Below are positions 6,576 through 15,840 of a DNA stretch of 64,000 nucleotides, one piece after another (within the stretch, counting starts at the first letter, position 1; each line of letters begins with the position of its first letter). This stretch comes from Candidatus Methanoperedens sp. (GTDB lineage: Archaea; Halobacteriota; Methanosarcinia; Methanosarcinales; Methanoperedenaceae). The notes beneath the pieces were generated by a model. The model was not told the origin of the DNA. It did no database searches and saw nothing but the letters and a program-made list of their open reading frames with translations. The stretch covers positions 1 through 64,000 of the forward strand of contig JAPMTX010000143.1 of the NCBI GenBank assembly GCA_026552855.1, in the 5' to 3' direction. The position numbers and the translations under genes are program-made.

Positions 6576-8768
6576 TCACCTGACGACCGCATCCCTCATG
6601 TTCGCCCCGAAGACCTGTGCAATCCCGCAGGCAGCCCATGCGTTCAGCACCCATGCGAAGCTTATGAATACGGGCATCCCTTCACCGAACGCATAGCTCC
6701 ACAAACCGCTCACAGCTCCGAGCAGTTCCATCGAGCCCCCCAGCACGACAGCGACAATGACGAAGGCGAAGTTCCATTCAAGACCCTGCCTGTTATTATA
6801 GAACATGCCAAGGACGGCGAACGCAACGTACATCGCAACGACCTGTGGAGTGGCAAGCGCAGAGTAGCCTTCGAACACCATAAAGATCGCAAAAGCGAGC
6901 AGGACCAGGACAGCCGGGAAAATCCTTAATCTCTTACCCTTCAGGTTCACGAACGCGAACACATGCTGCAGGTATGATGTGATCCCCAGTATCGCAATAA
7001 TAAAGAGCGGGGTTGAGAAAAGAGCAAAGAGTGGAGGCGCACCGCCGTCGATGTAGCGCCACATGCCTGCCAGCACTGCATAGCGCTCCACGATAAACGA
7101 TACTAAAATTGAGGCTAAAAATATTGAAACAAGATGCCTGGTCTTCATCCTTCTCGCGAACAGGGCTCCGAGAACGATAGCAGCCAGGAAGCCGAGTGAG
7201 AACTCAAGCGATGAGCTTGAGATAAACCCTTCTGAAATGAAGCCAAAAAGCGATAGAACCGCGAGAACGATCACCACCATGAGGTTTATTCTCTTTCTCT
7301 TTTTGCTCTGGGGCGTATCGGGCTTCCTGTCCATCGTCCATTTGATGACATCGTTGAGTATGGACAAAAATCCCGGAGTGAAATATTTAATTAGTGGCAG
7401 CCTTGATGCATCGAAAAGGAACACGTCTGAGCCCATATTGAAGAAGGTATTCCAGCCCGGGATCTGAAGCAGCATATGCGTGCTCTTTACGTAGAGCTTT
7501 GCTACCTCCGGGTCGGGAAGGGTCCATTTGCCGTCCGAGATATGAGGAGGAATGGATGAGATATCGAATTTCACGGATGCGTCCCCAAGACCCCTCTCAT
7601 GCGCGAGCCTGAGATGGTCGATTTCTTTTACCGGGTCGCTGTAGCCCATGAGCTGCGAGGCTATCGCATCTGCTGCCACCACGCTGTTGGATGCAATTAT
7701 GGTCCGGAAATCAACCGGCTCGCAGGAGAGGGGACCGACCGTCTCTCCTCCTATGGTCCCGTCAATGATCGTGAGATTGGGCGTGAACGCATAATTCACC
7801 CAGTATATCACCTCGTCTATGCCGAGCTTGTGGTACTTTGCCTTATCTATCTCAGGGAACGTACCGTACATGTTCTTCATCCCCAGCGTCACGCTCGTCA
7901 TGAGATGCGTCTTCATTGCAGGTACGGAGATGATCACGTCAGCGTTCACTATCTCTTTCGAAACGCGCTCCCTGTGCAGCAGGCTCTCCTCACCGAAATC
8001 GAAATTGACTATCCTTGTATCAGAGAGGTTTACAAGCTTCACTCCCTTCTGCGCAGCCCATTCTATCCATCCCTCGTCCTTTGCATTGCTCCAGAACTTC
8101 GTCCACACCATGTCAGCGTCGCAGAGGAAGGGTTCGCCTCCAGCCTCGCGCACCATGTCCACTACGTAGCCTGCGACTTCCCTGGTCGTATAAGTCCCTG
8201 CCAGCTCAGGCACGCCGCCGCAGATATTCACTTTGATCATGACCTTATCGCCCGGCTTTACGAAGCTCTTCATCCCGCTAAGAGCCTCGACCGCCGCTCT
8301 CACAGCCTGTTCGGGGTCGCTTATACCGCGCCCTGTATCAGGATAACGGACAACCGAATATTTCAATTCAGGGTTAGTCCTGCGGCTCTTCACATCTTTG
8401 TAGGAATACATCTCTTTTGAGAATCTCCTGCGCTTTGAGAACATGAGCGCAGAGGCATAGCCGAAATATATCCACAGGGGATATAGCGCAAAGAGGAAGA
8501 GCACAACGAGCAGGGGAACGTCTTTTTTGTAAATGCCTGTAATGTCCGAGTGGAACATGAACTCAGAGCCGCTCATGCCATTGCAGAGCACGGGGAAAAC
8601 GCAGCGGAACGTATCCGTATACAGCAGCAGGCTGAAGAATATGAAAGCAAATACGATCAGCAATCCTATGATTATCTTGGCAAGCCTCTCTATCCTCAGT
8701 CTGTTGCCTGCAAGATAGAGCGCAACACCTAAAACGAACAGCGCCGGCGGGTCTAACAGGAAACTCAT
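6576..8768 (-). CDS. DUF362 protein flanked by membrane domains (730 aa fusion)
   Basis: Three parts can be seen. Residues 1-110 hold about three membrane helices. Residues 140-420 are a DUF362 domain (VKPGDKVMIKVNICGG, then VSKEIVNADVIISVPAMKTH, MTSVTLGMKNMYGTFP, and TIIDGTIGGETVGPLS). Residues 490-725 are a block of six or seven membrane helices. Stand-alone DUF362 proteins are soluble, often with a ferredoxin domain; that domain is absent here. The C-terminal block is not recognised. The gene is monocistronic, bounded by repeat-rich DNA on its 3' side. The GC-rich coding sequence matches its core neighbours. A membrane-bound redox or maturation role is possible but unproven. Confidence 0.75.
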   Translation of the reverse strand: MSFLLDPPALFVLGVALYLAGNRLRIERLAKIIIGLLIVFAFIFFSLLLYTDTFRCVFPVLCNGMSGSEFMFHSDITGIYKKDVPLLVVLFLFALYPLWIYFGYASALMFSKRRRFSKEMYSYKDVKSRRTNPELKYSVVRYPDTGRGISDPEQAVRAAVEALSGMKSFVKPGDKVMIKVNICGGVPELAGTYTTREVAGYVVDMVREAGGEPFLCDADMVWTKFWSNAKDEGWIEWAAQKGVKLVNLSDTRIVNFDFGEESLLHRERVSKEIVNADVIISVPAMKTHLMTSVTLGMKNMYGTFPEIDKAKYHKLGIDEVIYWVNYAFTPNLTIIDGTIGGETVGPLSCEPVDFRTIIASNSVVAADAIASQLMGYSDPVKEIDHLRLAHERGLGDASVKFDISSIPPHISDGKWTLPDPEVAKLYVKSTHMLLQIPGWNTFFNMGSDVFLFDASRLPLIKYFTPGFLSILNDVIKWTMDRKPDTPQSKKRKRINLMVVIVLAVLSLFGFISEGFISSSSLEFSLGFLAAIVLGALFARRMKTRHLVSIFLASILVSFIVERYAVLAGMWRYIDGGAPPLFALFSTPLFIIAILGITSYLQHVFAFVNLKGKRLRIFPAVLVLLAFAIFMVFEGYSALATPQVVAMYVAFAVLGMFYNNRQGLEWNFAFVIVAVVLGGSMELLGAVSGLWSYAFGEGMPVFISFAWVLNAWAACGIAQVFGANMRDAVVR

Positions 8769-8938
8769 ACCATCACCTCGGCGTAAAATGCCAGTTCACT
8801 ATTTAAAAGTTCCCATGCCCTTACTTCCCAACCTGCCCGTGCGATACCACCACCAGGATTCAGGTAACCTGCTGGTTAAATGATATCATAACGTAGTTAT
8901 ACCTGACTATTACGAATGTATTACAGAAGTGGCATCAA

Positions 8939-8976
8939 AGTATTAACATAATACTATTAGTATTACGCGTAATACT
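8939..8976. promoter_or_regulatory. Tandem inverted-repeat operator upstream of the RHH-like gene
   Basis: Four half-sites form two inverted repeats: AGTATT-AACAT-AATACT (8939-8955) and AGTATT-ACGCGT-AATACT (8959-8976, a perfect 18-bp palindrome). Immediately after lies a TATA-like TTTTAAAT (8976-8983). The next gene (9038) begins with a ribbon-helix-helix-like segment, and such proteins often bind tandem inverted half-sites in their own promoters. Autoregulation is the inference. Confidence 0.6.
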
Positions 8977-9037
8977 TTTAAATCATTAATTATAATAGAC
9001 GGGTATAATCCTGTCGGATACGATAGAAGGGAGATTT

Positions 9038-10578
<1,541 letters not shown>

Positions 10579-10587
10579 CGGGGGAGT

Positions 10588-10896
10588 ATGACAGAACCGA
10601 TCACTTTAAAAGACTATATTGAGTACAGCAGTGGAGCAGTGGTGAGCAAGACCTTGAAGGAGAACAGGGCTGGTACGATAACCCTGTTCGCTTTCGACGC
10701 AGGGCAGGGATTGAGCGAGCATTCCGCACCTTTCGATGCAGTCGTCCAGGTCATCGACGGGGAGGGGCAGTTCATTATCGGAGGAGAGGAGCATAATGTT
10801 AAAGCCGGGCAGTTGATCATAATGCCCGCGAACGTGCCTCATGCAGTCAGGGCAAAGCAAAGATTCAAGATGCTGCTCACCATGCTGCGGGCATAA
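10588..10896 (+). CDS. Small cupin-domain protein
   Basis: 102 residues forming a single cupin_2 barrel: cupin motif 1 appears as GQGLSEHSAPFDAVVQVIDGEGQFIIGG and motif 2 as KAGQLIIMPANVPHAVRA. Candidate metal ligands are the His in SEHSA and the His of PHAV, so the site may be incomplete. A GGGGGAG ribosome-binding site precedes the ATG. It follows riboflavin synthase by 9 bases. The substrate is unknown; many such proteins are small metal-dependent isomerases, oxygenases or stress proteins. Confidence 0.85.
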   Translation: MTEPITLKDYIEYSSGAVVSKTLKENRAGTITLFAFDAGQGLSEHSAPFDAVVQVIDGEGQFIIGGEEHNVKAGQLIIMPANVPHAVRAKQRFKMLLTMLRA

Positions 10897-10971
10897 ACGT
10901 ACATTAACAAAGCATTAACAAAAGGCTTAAATCAGAGTATGACTGTTTAGAGTCGTTCGTATCTGGGATGT

Positions 10972-11044
10972 GCCGCCATAACTCAGTTGGTAGAGTGCCT
11001 GGCTGTTAACCAGGATGTCACAGGTTCGAGCCCTGTTGGCGGCG
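10972..11044 (+). tRNA. tRNA-Asn (GTT)
   Basis: A full cloverleaf can be drawn: acceptor GCCGCCA/TGGCGGC, anticodon stem CCTGG/CCAGG with loop CTGTTAA (anticodon GTT), T-loop TTCGAGC, discriminator G at 11044. No intron; the CCA is not encoded. A TATA-like TTAAAT lies about 45 bases upstream. Confidence 0.95.
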
Positions 11045-11064
11045 TCCGGACAAGCTTAATTTTT

Positions 11065-11139
11065 GGGCCCGTAGCTTAGTCCGGTTAGAGCGCCCGGCTC
11101 ATAACCGGGCGGTCACCGGTTCAAATCCGGTCGGGCCCA
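11065..11139 (+). tRNA. tRNA with CAT anticodon (tRNA-Met, possibly tRNA-Ile2)
   Basis: Acceptor GGGCCCG/CGGGCCC, D-loop with AGTCCGGTTAGA, anticodon stem GCCCGG/CCGGGC around CTCATAA (anticodon CAT), T-loop TTCAAAT, discriminator A. The acceptor does not look like an initiator, so elongator Met is the first choice; a lysidine/agmatidine-type tRNA-Ile cannot be excluded by eye. It lies 20 bases after tRNA-Asn, probably in one transcript. Confidence 0.93.
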
Positions 11140-11726
11140 TGACTCTATATTTAATTCATGCTGTAATTTTAGCGGTTTTTGGCTGAGGATCAAGCGGTAG
11201 ACCACCATATTATATTTCTGAATAAGAGTACTATTGGTAACCGTCTTTTGACGGTTAAAGAAAACCAATCGAATTTTTACGATTGAATTACGGGGACAGC
11301 ACAATATAAATTCTATATAATCCCTCTCAGTAGAATTTCTTCATAACCTCCCACTTCCACTTCCCAACCTGCCAGAGCAAACATACGGCAGGCTTGTTTA
11401 TATATTTATGTATGGATAATAACCATGTTAATGAGCATTAGCCCAAAATATTATTTTAAATCAGGAAAGATATAAATTAGATGTGGGCAGGTTGGGGAGT
11501 GGGGGTTAGTGTATTAAAAAAGTTATTTGCCTGCCCACAAATCTGCAATACAATCTCATCCTATATAAAAGTAGCGAGGGGGAAAATCCCCCCTGATGAT
11601 TCCCCGATTCCCCAACCTGCCCGCTTATCTATAATTAGCGAAGCACGTCTATTTTTGGACAGGTATATGTTATCACTAATGGTATTTAAAAGTATCCCAG
11701 TCTCTTCGGGCAGAGGCTTTACAAAA
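11140..11726. other. Gene-free stretch with hairpins and a repeated CCCAACCTGCC motif
   Basis: No convincing gene. Hairpins: TAACCGTC-TTTT-GACGGTTA (11238-11257), CAATCG...CGATTG (11266-11285), CCTGCC...GGCAGG (about 11368-11392), and TGTGGGCAGG (11482-11491) pairing with CCTGCCCACA (11530-11539). The string CCCAACCTGCC occurs at 11363 and 11611, inverted around 11486-11496, and once more at 8827. The first hairpin could end the tRNA transcript. Confidence 0.5.
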
Positions 11727-11915
11727 TCAGAAAGTGAGCGCGAATACTGTTACGTGTTTTACAGTTTTAATGCCTGTTACACCCTTTGGGCAAACCCATG
11801 AATTTGATCCATCCTGGTTCCATATTTCACCGCATTTTTCACACATTAGAATTACATGATTTTGTAATTCCAGTACCCTAACTCCAAGCTTAGCTAACTG
11901 GTTTTCTGAGTCCAT
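11727..11915 (-). CDS. Small protein with a partial zinc-ribbon-like motif
   Basis: 62 residues. The middle reads VILMCEKCGEIWNQDGSNSW followed by VCPKG, giving C-x2-C and one later Cys, like half of a zinc ribbon. The start is supported by a very strong ribosome-binding site (GGAGGAGGAGG, nine bases before the ATG). The last 20 residues (GIKTVKHVTVFALTF) look ordinary. No family is recognised. A 25-base gap separates it from the VOC fragment upstream, in the same orientation. A small DNA- or protein-binding role is a guess. Confidence 0.5.
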   Translation of the reverse strand: MDSENQLAKLGVRVLELQNHVILMCEKCGEIWNQDGSNSWVCPKGVTGIKTVKHVTVFALTF

Positions 11916-11941
11916 CCTTATCAGCCTCCTCCTCCTTTAAT

Positions 11942-12145
11942 CTACTTTTCCTTATATTTATATCTGGCGATACTGCTCAGACAGTTCAATATTTCAGTCA
12001 GGTTGCCACCCAGGTCGCGCACATAGAAAGACTCAATAGGTCCTATGGCTCCTTGTCTGCCCACTGGTCCGTCCACAATCTCAATGCCGGCTGATTTAAT
12101 GTGACCTGTTACGTATCCAGAGGAACCGATGTAATAAATTATCAA
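11942..12145 (-). pseudogene. C-terminal fragment of a VOC (glyoxalase/dioxygenase-fold) protein
   Basis: The 67-residue ORF matches the last third of small VOC-family proteins: HIKSAGIEIVDGPVGRQGAI followed by ESFYVRDLGGNLTEI, with the usual final metal-ligand Glu. The N-terminal half is missing: bases 12146-12200 hold no related reading frame but contain the promoter of the divergent regulator. Intact members are about 120-130 residues. It is therefore read as a decayed remnant. Expression as a half-domain is possible but unlikely. Confidence 0.65.
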
Positions 12146-12168
12146 GAGAATTGTCTATAGAAGCTTCT

Positions 12169-12196
12169 TATCGAAAGATTAAAATAATAACAATGC
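12169..12196 (+). promoter_or_regulatory. Promoter element shared by two paralogous regulator genes, copy 1
   Basis: A 28-base stretch starting TATCGAAAGATTAAAATAAT is identical at 18152-18179. Each copy ends 21-22 bases before the start codon of a paralogous HTH gene. It contains a BRE/TATA-like CGAAAGATTAAAAT, so it probably holds the core promoter plus a shared operator. Flanking bases are not conserved. Confidence 0.6.
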
Positions 12197-12218
12197 GGAA
12201 TATACCGTGGGAGAATTT

Positions 12219-12593
12219 ATGAAAACCCTTAATATCAAACAACTTGACGAAAAAGACGAAGAAATCGCAGATGCACTTATTTCTTTGGGGATGAGCAGGA
12301 ATATTGCTACAACACTGGCTTACCTTCAGAATATGAATTCAGCCACCTCTGTAGACCTTGAGAGAGGAGCCAGAATGCGCCAGCCGGAAGTAAGCATTGC
12401 TATGAAGGAGTTAAAGCAACATGGCTGGATAAACGAGAGGGAAGAGAAGAAGACAGGCAAAGGAAGACCTTATAAGATTTACTCTCTTAAAGTGGGTTTT
12501 AGTGATATAATCAGCCAGCTTGAGTCACAAAAGAAAAAGGCTGTTGATGAGGATCAGTACAGGATAGAGCGGCTGAAAGAATTAGGGCGATAA
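12219..12593 (+). CDS. Winged-helix transcriptional regulator, paralog A
   Basis: 124 residues from the ATG at 12219; a GTG at 12207 would add four residues, but GGGAG lies correctly before 12219. The core is a winged helix: ATTLAYLQNM, then a recognition-helix region RQPEVSIAMKELKQHGW and a wing EREEKKTGKGRPYKIYSL, followed by a dimerising coiled helix. This layout is seen in MarR/TrmB-like archaeal regulators. A close paralog is at 18201-18593, with an identical 28-base promoter element. The effector is unknown. The gene sits divergent to the VOC fragment and alone, in an AT-rich region. Confidence 0.75.
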   Translation: MKTLNIKQLDEKDEEIADALISLGMSRNIATTLAYLQNMNSATSVDLERGARMRQPEVSIAMKELKQHGWINEREEKKTGKGRPYKIYSLKVGFSDIISQLESQKKKAVDEDQYRIERLKELGR

Positions 12594-12727
12594 GCGGTTA
12601 ATTACTCGCGATCTTACAGTCCCTTTCTATCGCACAGTCCTTAACTATTATTAATTTTAATTATTATTTATTTGCAAATATCTTTAAATAGACAGAACAC
12701 TCTCTATGCTCTGGAGGAGAGATAAAA

Positions 12728-12886
12728 ATGGACATATTTGAAGTATTGACCGCTATCTCAAAGAGAAAGAAAGCATTCATGCATAGCGGTATAAACGAAC
12801 ATGAAGCCCTGATTAAAGCTGAACTTGATGTATCTAAAGAATATCACATATCGCTTTTTGACATCAAGAGGTTAGTTAGAGCATAG
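12728..12886 (+). CDS. Small hypothetical protein (52 aa)
   Basis: A 52-codon ORF with an excellent ribosome-binding site (GGAGGAGA) seven bases before the ATG. The product begins MDIFEVLTAISKRKKAFM and continues as a charged, helical peptide ending SLFDIKRLVRA. It has no membrane segment or cysteines. Upstream bases 12640-12690 are very AT-rich with TTTAAATA (12683-12690), a plausible TATA box about 40 bases before the start. No family is recognised; the strong start signal is the main evidence that it is real. Confidence 0.5.
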   Translation: MDIFEVLTAISKRKKAFMHSGINEHEALIKAELDVSKEYHISLFDIKRLVRA

Positions 12887-12993
12887 ATCAACCGAAGCCT
12901 GAAAACGGGCTTCATACTCTTTTTCCAGATCTCCAGTATCGATATTTTTCTTCCCGCTCTTCCATATCCATACTGAAAGAAGCTCCTTGATTA

Positions 12994-13485
12994 TCACCCA
13001 CCCACGGCACATTTCTTTAGCCCCATGGAAAAAGCCGTCAATATCATCTGTTCCAGCGGTAGATCAAGAGGTATATTCGATAGTACGATATCGAAATTTG
13101 TTCTCTTATTTCTGTCGCATAGAACAGCGTTTCCATTGGCAAGAATCAGGATTTTAATCCACCTCCTGACATTTGCATCAAAGAGATTGAATTTAAATTT
13201 CATAATGTCCAGGTCCTCGAACTCAATGTGAAGGATTATCCATGCTTCACGTTCGTTCAAATCCCCATTGATGGCAGACCACTTGCTCTTCATTGTGATA
13301 TCGATATATTTATCTTTGTTTTTGAGTCTTTCTTTAAGAAGTATTACAGGAATTGTTATTTCCTGGTTGCTCATGTAGGTGTATCTTGAGAAGACATACT
13401 CCGCATCCATACAGTCTTTTAATTCCTTTTCCAGGATCCTTTTCCCTTCTTCCTGGCTCACGGTATTAAACCTGGTACTCATCAA
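12994..13485 (-). CDS. Hypothetical protein (163 aa)
   Basis: A soluble mixed alpha/beta protein with no recognised family. It begins MMSTRFNTVSQEEGKRILEK; M2 at 13482 is an equally good start. Middle strands include EITIPVILLKERL and EAWIILHIEFEDLDIMKFKFN, and the end reads CDRNKRTNFDIVLSNIPLDL. There are no clear catalytic motifs, signal peptide or membrane helices. It stands alone, convergent with the 52-residue ORF upstream, in AT-rich DNA. A real gene is likely because the frame is long and the composition is protein-like. Confidence 0.5.
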   Translation of the reverse strand: MMSTRFNTVSQEEGKRILEKELKDCMDAEYVFSRYTYMSNQEITIPVILLKERLKNKDKYIDITMKSKWSAINGDLNEREAWIILHIEFEDLDIMKFKFNLFDANVRRWIKILILANGNAVLCDRNKRTNFDIVLSNIPLDLPLEQMILTAFSMGLKKCAVGG

Positions 13486-13639
13486 TAATCACCGTTATTT
13501 ATCACAGGGCTGGAGGCTGGTATAGAGTTTGAAAGTCACTTCGTCACCAACCTATCACTTTATAAATAAAATCCTAAAGCATATATATTTATGCATTTAA
13601 ATAATAATAGTTATAGTTATCATTATGACGAAGTTGCGT

Positions 13640-13752
13640 ACAGCCTGTCCGAATACATACAGCCTGTCCGAATATCTCCATATGTAGGTGGACTTCCCCT
13701 TTTGATTACTGACATAAAAAGAGTAGGGAGAGGGTGGGAGGGGGAAGTCCAC
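13640..13752. repeat. Short tandem repeat followed by a long-loop perfect inverted repeat
   Basis: ACAGCCTGTCCGAATA occurs twice in tandem between about 13640 and 13676. It is followed by GTGGACTTCCCC (13688-13699), whose perfect inverse GGGGAAGTCCAC is at 13741-13752, with a 41-base purine-rich loop. A 79-codon ORF (13591-13830) runs through both but looks like chance. The structure may be an RNA hairpin or a protein-binding site. Confidence 0.5.
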
Positions 13753-13850
13753 AGTTACTTCTTAAAAACCATGTATATAAATAGAGTTGTGAGTCGCGTG
13801 CCAATCATACTTAATACTGTGCCAAACTGATAGAATGCAGGTAAAAACGT

Positions 13851-13979
13851 ATGAAAATTGTACATATCCAATCAGTGCTTCCAGAAGAAGATGTAATTGC
13901 ATTGAAGAAAAAGACCGGTGAATCCTCCATCAAAGAGGCAATTTCAAAGGCTGTATACCATTATTTGAAGTGCAACTGA
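13851..13979 (+). CDS. Very small protein, DUF5371-like (42 aa)
   Basis: A 42-codon ORF beginning MKIVHIQSVLPEEDVIALKK, then KTGESSIKEAISKAVYHYLKC. The pattern beta-strand, 'LPEEDV..LKKKTGESS.KEAI..AV.HYL.C' recalls the small DUF5371 proteins of Methanosarcinales; this is from memory and needs a profile search. The strand-helix-helix order also resembles a ribbon-helix-helix domain. No strong ribosome-binding site is seen. A gene-free AT-rich stretch (13980-14315) follows, in which nothing is recognised apart from AT-rich stretches. Confidence 0.55.
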   Translation: MKIVHIQSVLPEEDVIALKKKTGESSIKEAISKAVYHYLKCN

Positions 13980-14315
13980 GAGGTGTAAGATACAGTAAAT
14001 ACAGCTCTGTTTTTACCTGTAATCCTTCTTTCAGGTTGAATATACCACAGATTGCCCTTTTGATACTATATAGGTTTATATTAAGACCCCTTTATTTCAA
14101 TTGGAATTGTATATATAGATTATATACATTTGGATAATGCACATCATTAAGCTTTTTTATTTATTTCTCGCCTCAAACTTCTCTTTTCTTAGCTTGATAA
14201 TTTCATATTCTCCTCTATATGGATATCAATAATTGAGAATATACCAGTGCAATAACCCTATCAGCGATGGAAACATTTAATTCCAAAGAACAGCAAACGC
14301 CATGGAAAGGTAAAT

Positions 14316-14948
14316 ATGAGTAACTCAATGAAAGAACACTGGGATGAAATTTATGCGGCATTAGACGTAGATGAACTGACCTGGTACGAAGAAGTACCTG
14401 AGCCGTCTATAAGATTACTATCTGAATGCCGTATAAATAAAGATGAATCTGTATTAGACGTGGGAGCTGGCGCATCAACATTTGTTGATCATCTTATTAA
14501 TCAAGGGTTTAGTAATATCATTGCTACCGACATAAGTGAAATTGCTTTGAACAAGCTAAAGGAGAGATTAGGTAAAGAGAAAGCCTCCTCAGTAAGATGG
14601 ATAGTAGATGATATTACCCAGCCGATCCATATCCAAAATTTAAGAGATACTGCTGTGTGGCATGATCGGGCGGTATTGCATTTTTTATTAGAAGAGAAAC
14701 AGCAGCAAATGTATTTATCTACACTAAAGAAAGTAGTTAAAAAAGGTGGTTATGTTATTATTGCTGCCTTTTCGCTAAAGGGTGCAAAAAAATGTAGTGG
14801 TTTAACTGTCAAAAATTATGACCAAAACATGCTGGCAAAATTCTTAGGAGAGGATTTTAGTCTCCTTGATTATTTTGATTACACTCATCACATGCCTTCG
14901 GGCCAGCCAATGCCGTATATATATGCGTTGTTCCAAAGAGATCAGTAA
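14316..14948 (+). CDS. Class I SAM-dependent methyltransferase
   Basis: 210 residues. It begins with the HWDEIYA..LTWYEE segment typical of a group of small-molecule methyltransferases often annotated as 'SAM-dependent methyltransferase'. Motif I is VLDVGAGASTF (about residues 48-58), the acidic end of strand 2 is ATDIS, and motif II/III are seen as RWIVDDIT and GGYVIIAAF. The substrate is unknown; some relatives modify thiols or metalloids. Its codons are AT-rich compared with the core genes, as in the rest of this region, which may point to transfer. Confidence 0.85.
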   Translation: MSNSMKEHWDEIYAALDVDELTWYEEVPEPSIRLLSECRINKDESVLDVGAGASTFVDHLINQGFSNIIATDISEIALNKLKERLGKEKASSVRWIVDDITQPIHIQNLRDTAVWHDRAVLHFLLEEKQQQMYLSTLKKVVKKGGYVIIAAFSLKGAKKCSGLTVKNYDQNMLAKFLGEDFSLLDYFDYTHHMPSGQPMPYIYALFQRDQ

Positions 14949-15124
14949 AAAGGCTAAGTGCCATAAAAGGAAAATGACATGTATCGCAATCTGTGGATTT
15001 GTTCCACCAGATAAAATTCACTACTTTATTTTCTATGCAAAGATTTAGTATTTATAATGTATGAATTTACATAAAAGCTTAGATATGTAAATATATATAC
15101 GATTTAAAAGCGTATTTTAGTATT

Positions 15125-15307
15125 ATGGGCAAACTATCAGTCACTATAGATGATAAACTTGAAAAAGAGCTTAGAGTAGTTATTGCGCAAAAAGGCAGAA
15201 AGCACGGAGATCTGAAAGTCACTATCGAGGACAATATAAAATTGTGGCTTAAACAAGAAAAGAAGGCAGCTGCGCAGGGGGGGGTAAGATGCCGAACGAA
15301 CGGTTAG
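15125..15307 (+). CDS. Small ribbon-helix-helix-like protein (60 aa)
   Basis: A 60-residue basic protein. MGKLSVTIDDKLEKELRVVI is a typical RHH strand and first helix; KHGDLKVTIEDNIKLWLKQEKK would be the second helix and a tail. RHH proteins of this size act as DNA-binding repressors or antitoxins. It overlaps the next small ORF (15289-15450) by 19 bases, and the poly-G ribosome-binding site of that ORF lies in its 3' end. TATA-like AAATATATAT is at about 15090-15099, giving a short leader. Confidence 0.65.
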   Translation: MGKLSVTIDDKLEKELRVVIAQKGRKHGDLKVTIEDNIKLWLKQEKKAAAQGGVRCRTNG

Positions 15308-15450
15308 AGATCAAACAGAAAATAAAGCAAAGTGCCATTAGAGGCCTCACGGATCATATCAATGAGCTACGGAATGAGTTGGACTCTTGTGAGCAGAAAC
15401 TTGAGCGAAGGAAAAAAGAACTTGCAGAATTGGAGCCGGTATCAGAGTGA
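15289..15450 (+). CDS. Small coiled-coil protein overlapping the RHH gene (53 aa)
   Basis: A 53-codon ORF whose ATG lies inside the end of the RHH-like gene, preceded by GGGGGGGG as ribosome-binding site. The product (MPNERLEIKQKIKQSAIRGL, then a long charged helix ENELRNELDS-type heptads to ELEPVSE) is predicted to be mostly coiled coil. Overlap plus small size suggest a two-gene unit such as a regulator with a partner, or an antitoxin pair. No family is recognised for this half. Confidence 0.5.
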   Translation: MPNERLEIKQKIKQSAIRGLTDHINELRNELDSCEQKLERRKKELAELEPVSE

Positions 15451-15596
15451 GAGCTATAGTCTGCCCTATTTTCACTCTGCAAGCCGGCGCGTGGGAAACT
15501 GAAATGATACGAATAACGGAATATCTGCAATGAGTTACAATTCTAATTACAAAAATCCGGATATTAAACATAGATTCTCGATTATACTTATTTATT

Positions 15597-15715
15597 CCCC
15601 ACAAACCACTCTTTGAAACTGCTTTATTTTATCTCATCAATTGTTGCTGTTTTTACCACCAGATCTTTATCCGGCTTCTCCTTCCGCAACCTTAATATGT
15701 ATCTTGCTAGAAGTT
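15597..15715 (-). pseudogene. Gene fragment A ('KEKPDKDL ... FKEWF' family)
   Basis: On the minus strand a broken frame reads ARYILRLRKEKPDKDLVVKT, then ATIDEIK, a stop, and SSFKEWFVG. The same signature occurs in two nearby minus-strand pieces: KIATIDELKQRCFKEWFGVN (16433-16492) and RFTFRLGKEKPDKDLMVKI (17404-17461). The three are related remnants of one unknown protein family's C-terminus. Their spread across about 1.9 kb suggests duplication and decay. The parent function is not recognised. Confidence 0.5.
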
Positions 15716-15840
15716 AAATCGTTTTGGCTCAGAGTTAAACAATCAATCCACCATGCCTGTTCACTGTAAGCGAGATCTTACTGATAATTAGTCAAAATCA
15801 ATATATAAGGTAAATCCATGTGGGAAGGAAAGCAAACGTT

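Noticed and set aside
10972-11139. tRNA-linked integration site with a duplicated tRNA 3' end
   Set aside because: I looked for a repeat of the tRNA-Met 3' end up to about 18600 and did not find one by eye; no integrase gene is present.
11113-11304. 63-codon minus-strand frame overlapping the tRNA-Met gene
   Set aside because: It reads through the tRNA 3' half and has no protein-like features.
13591-13830. 79-codon frame covering the tandem repeat and the inverted repeat
   Set aside because: Its sequence is dictated by the repeats, and no start signal is seen.
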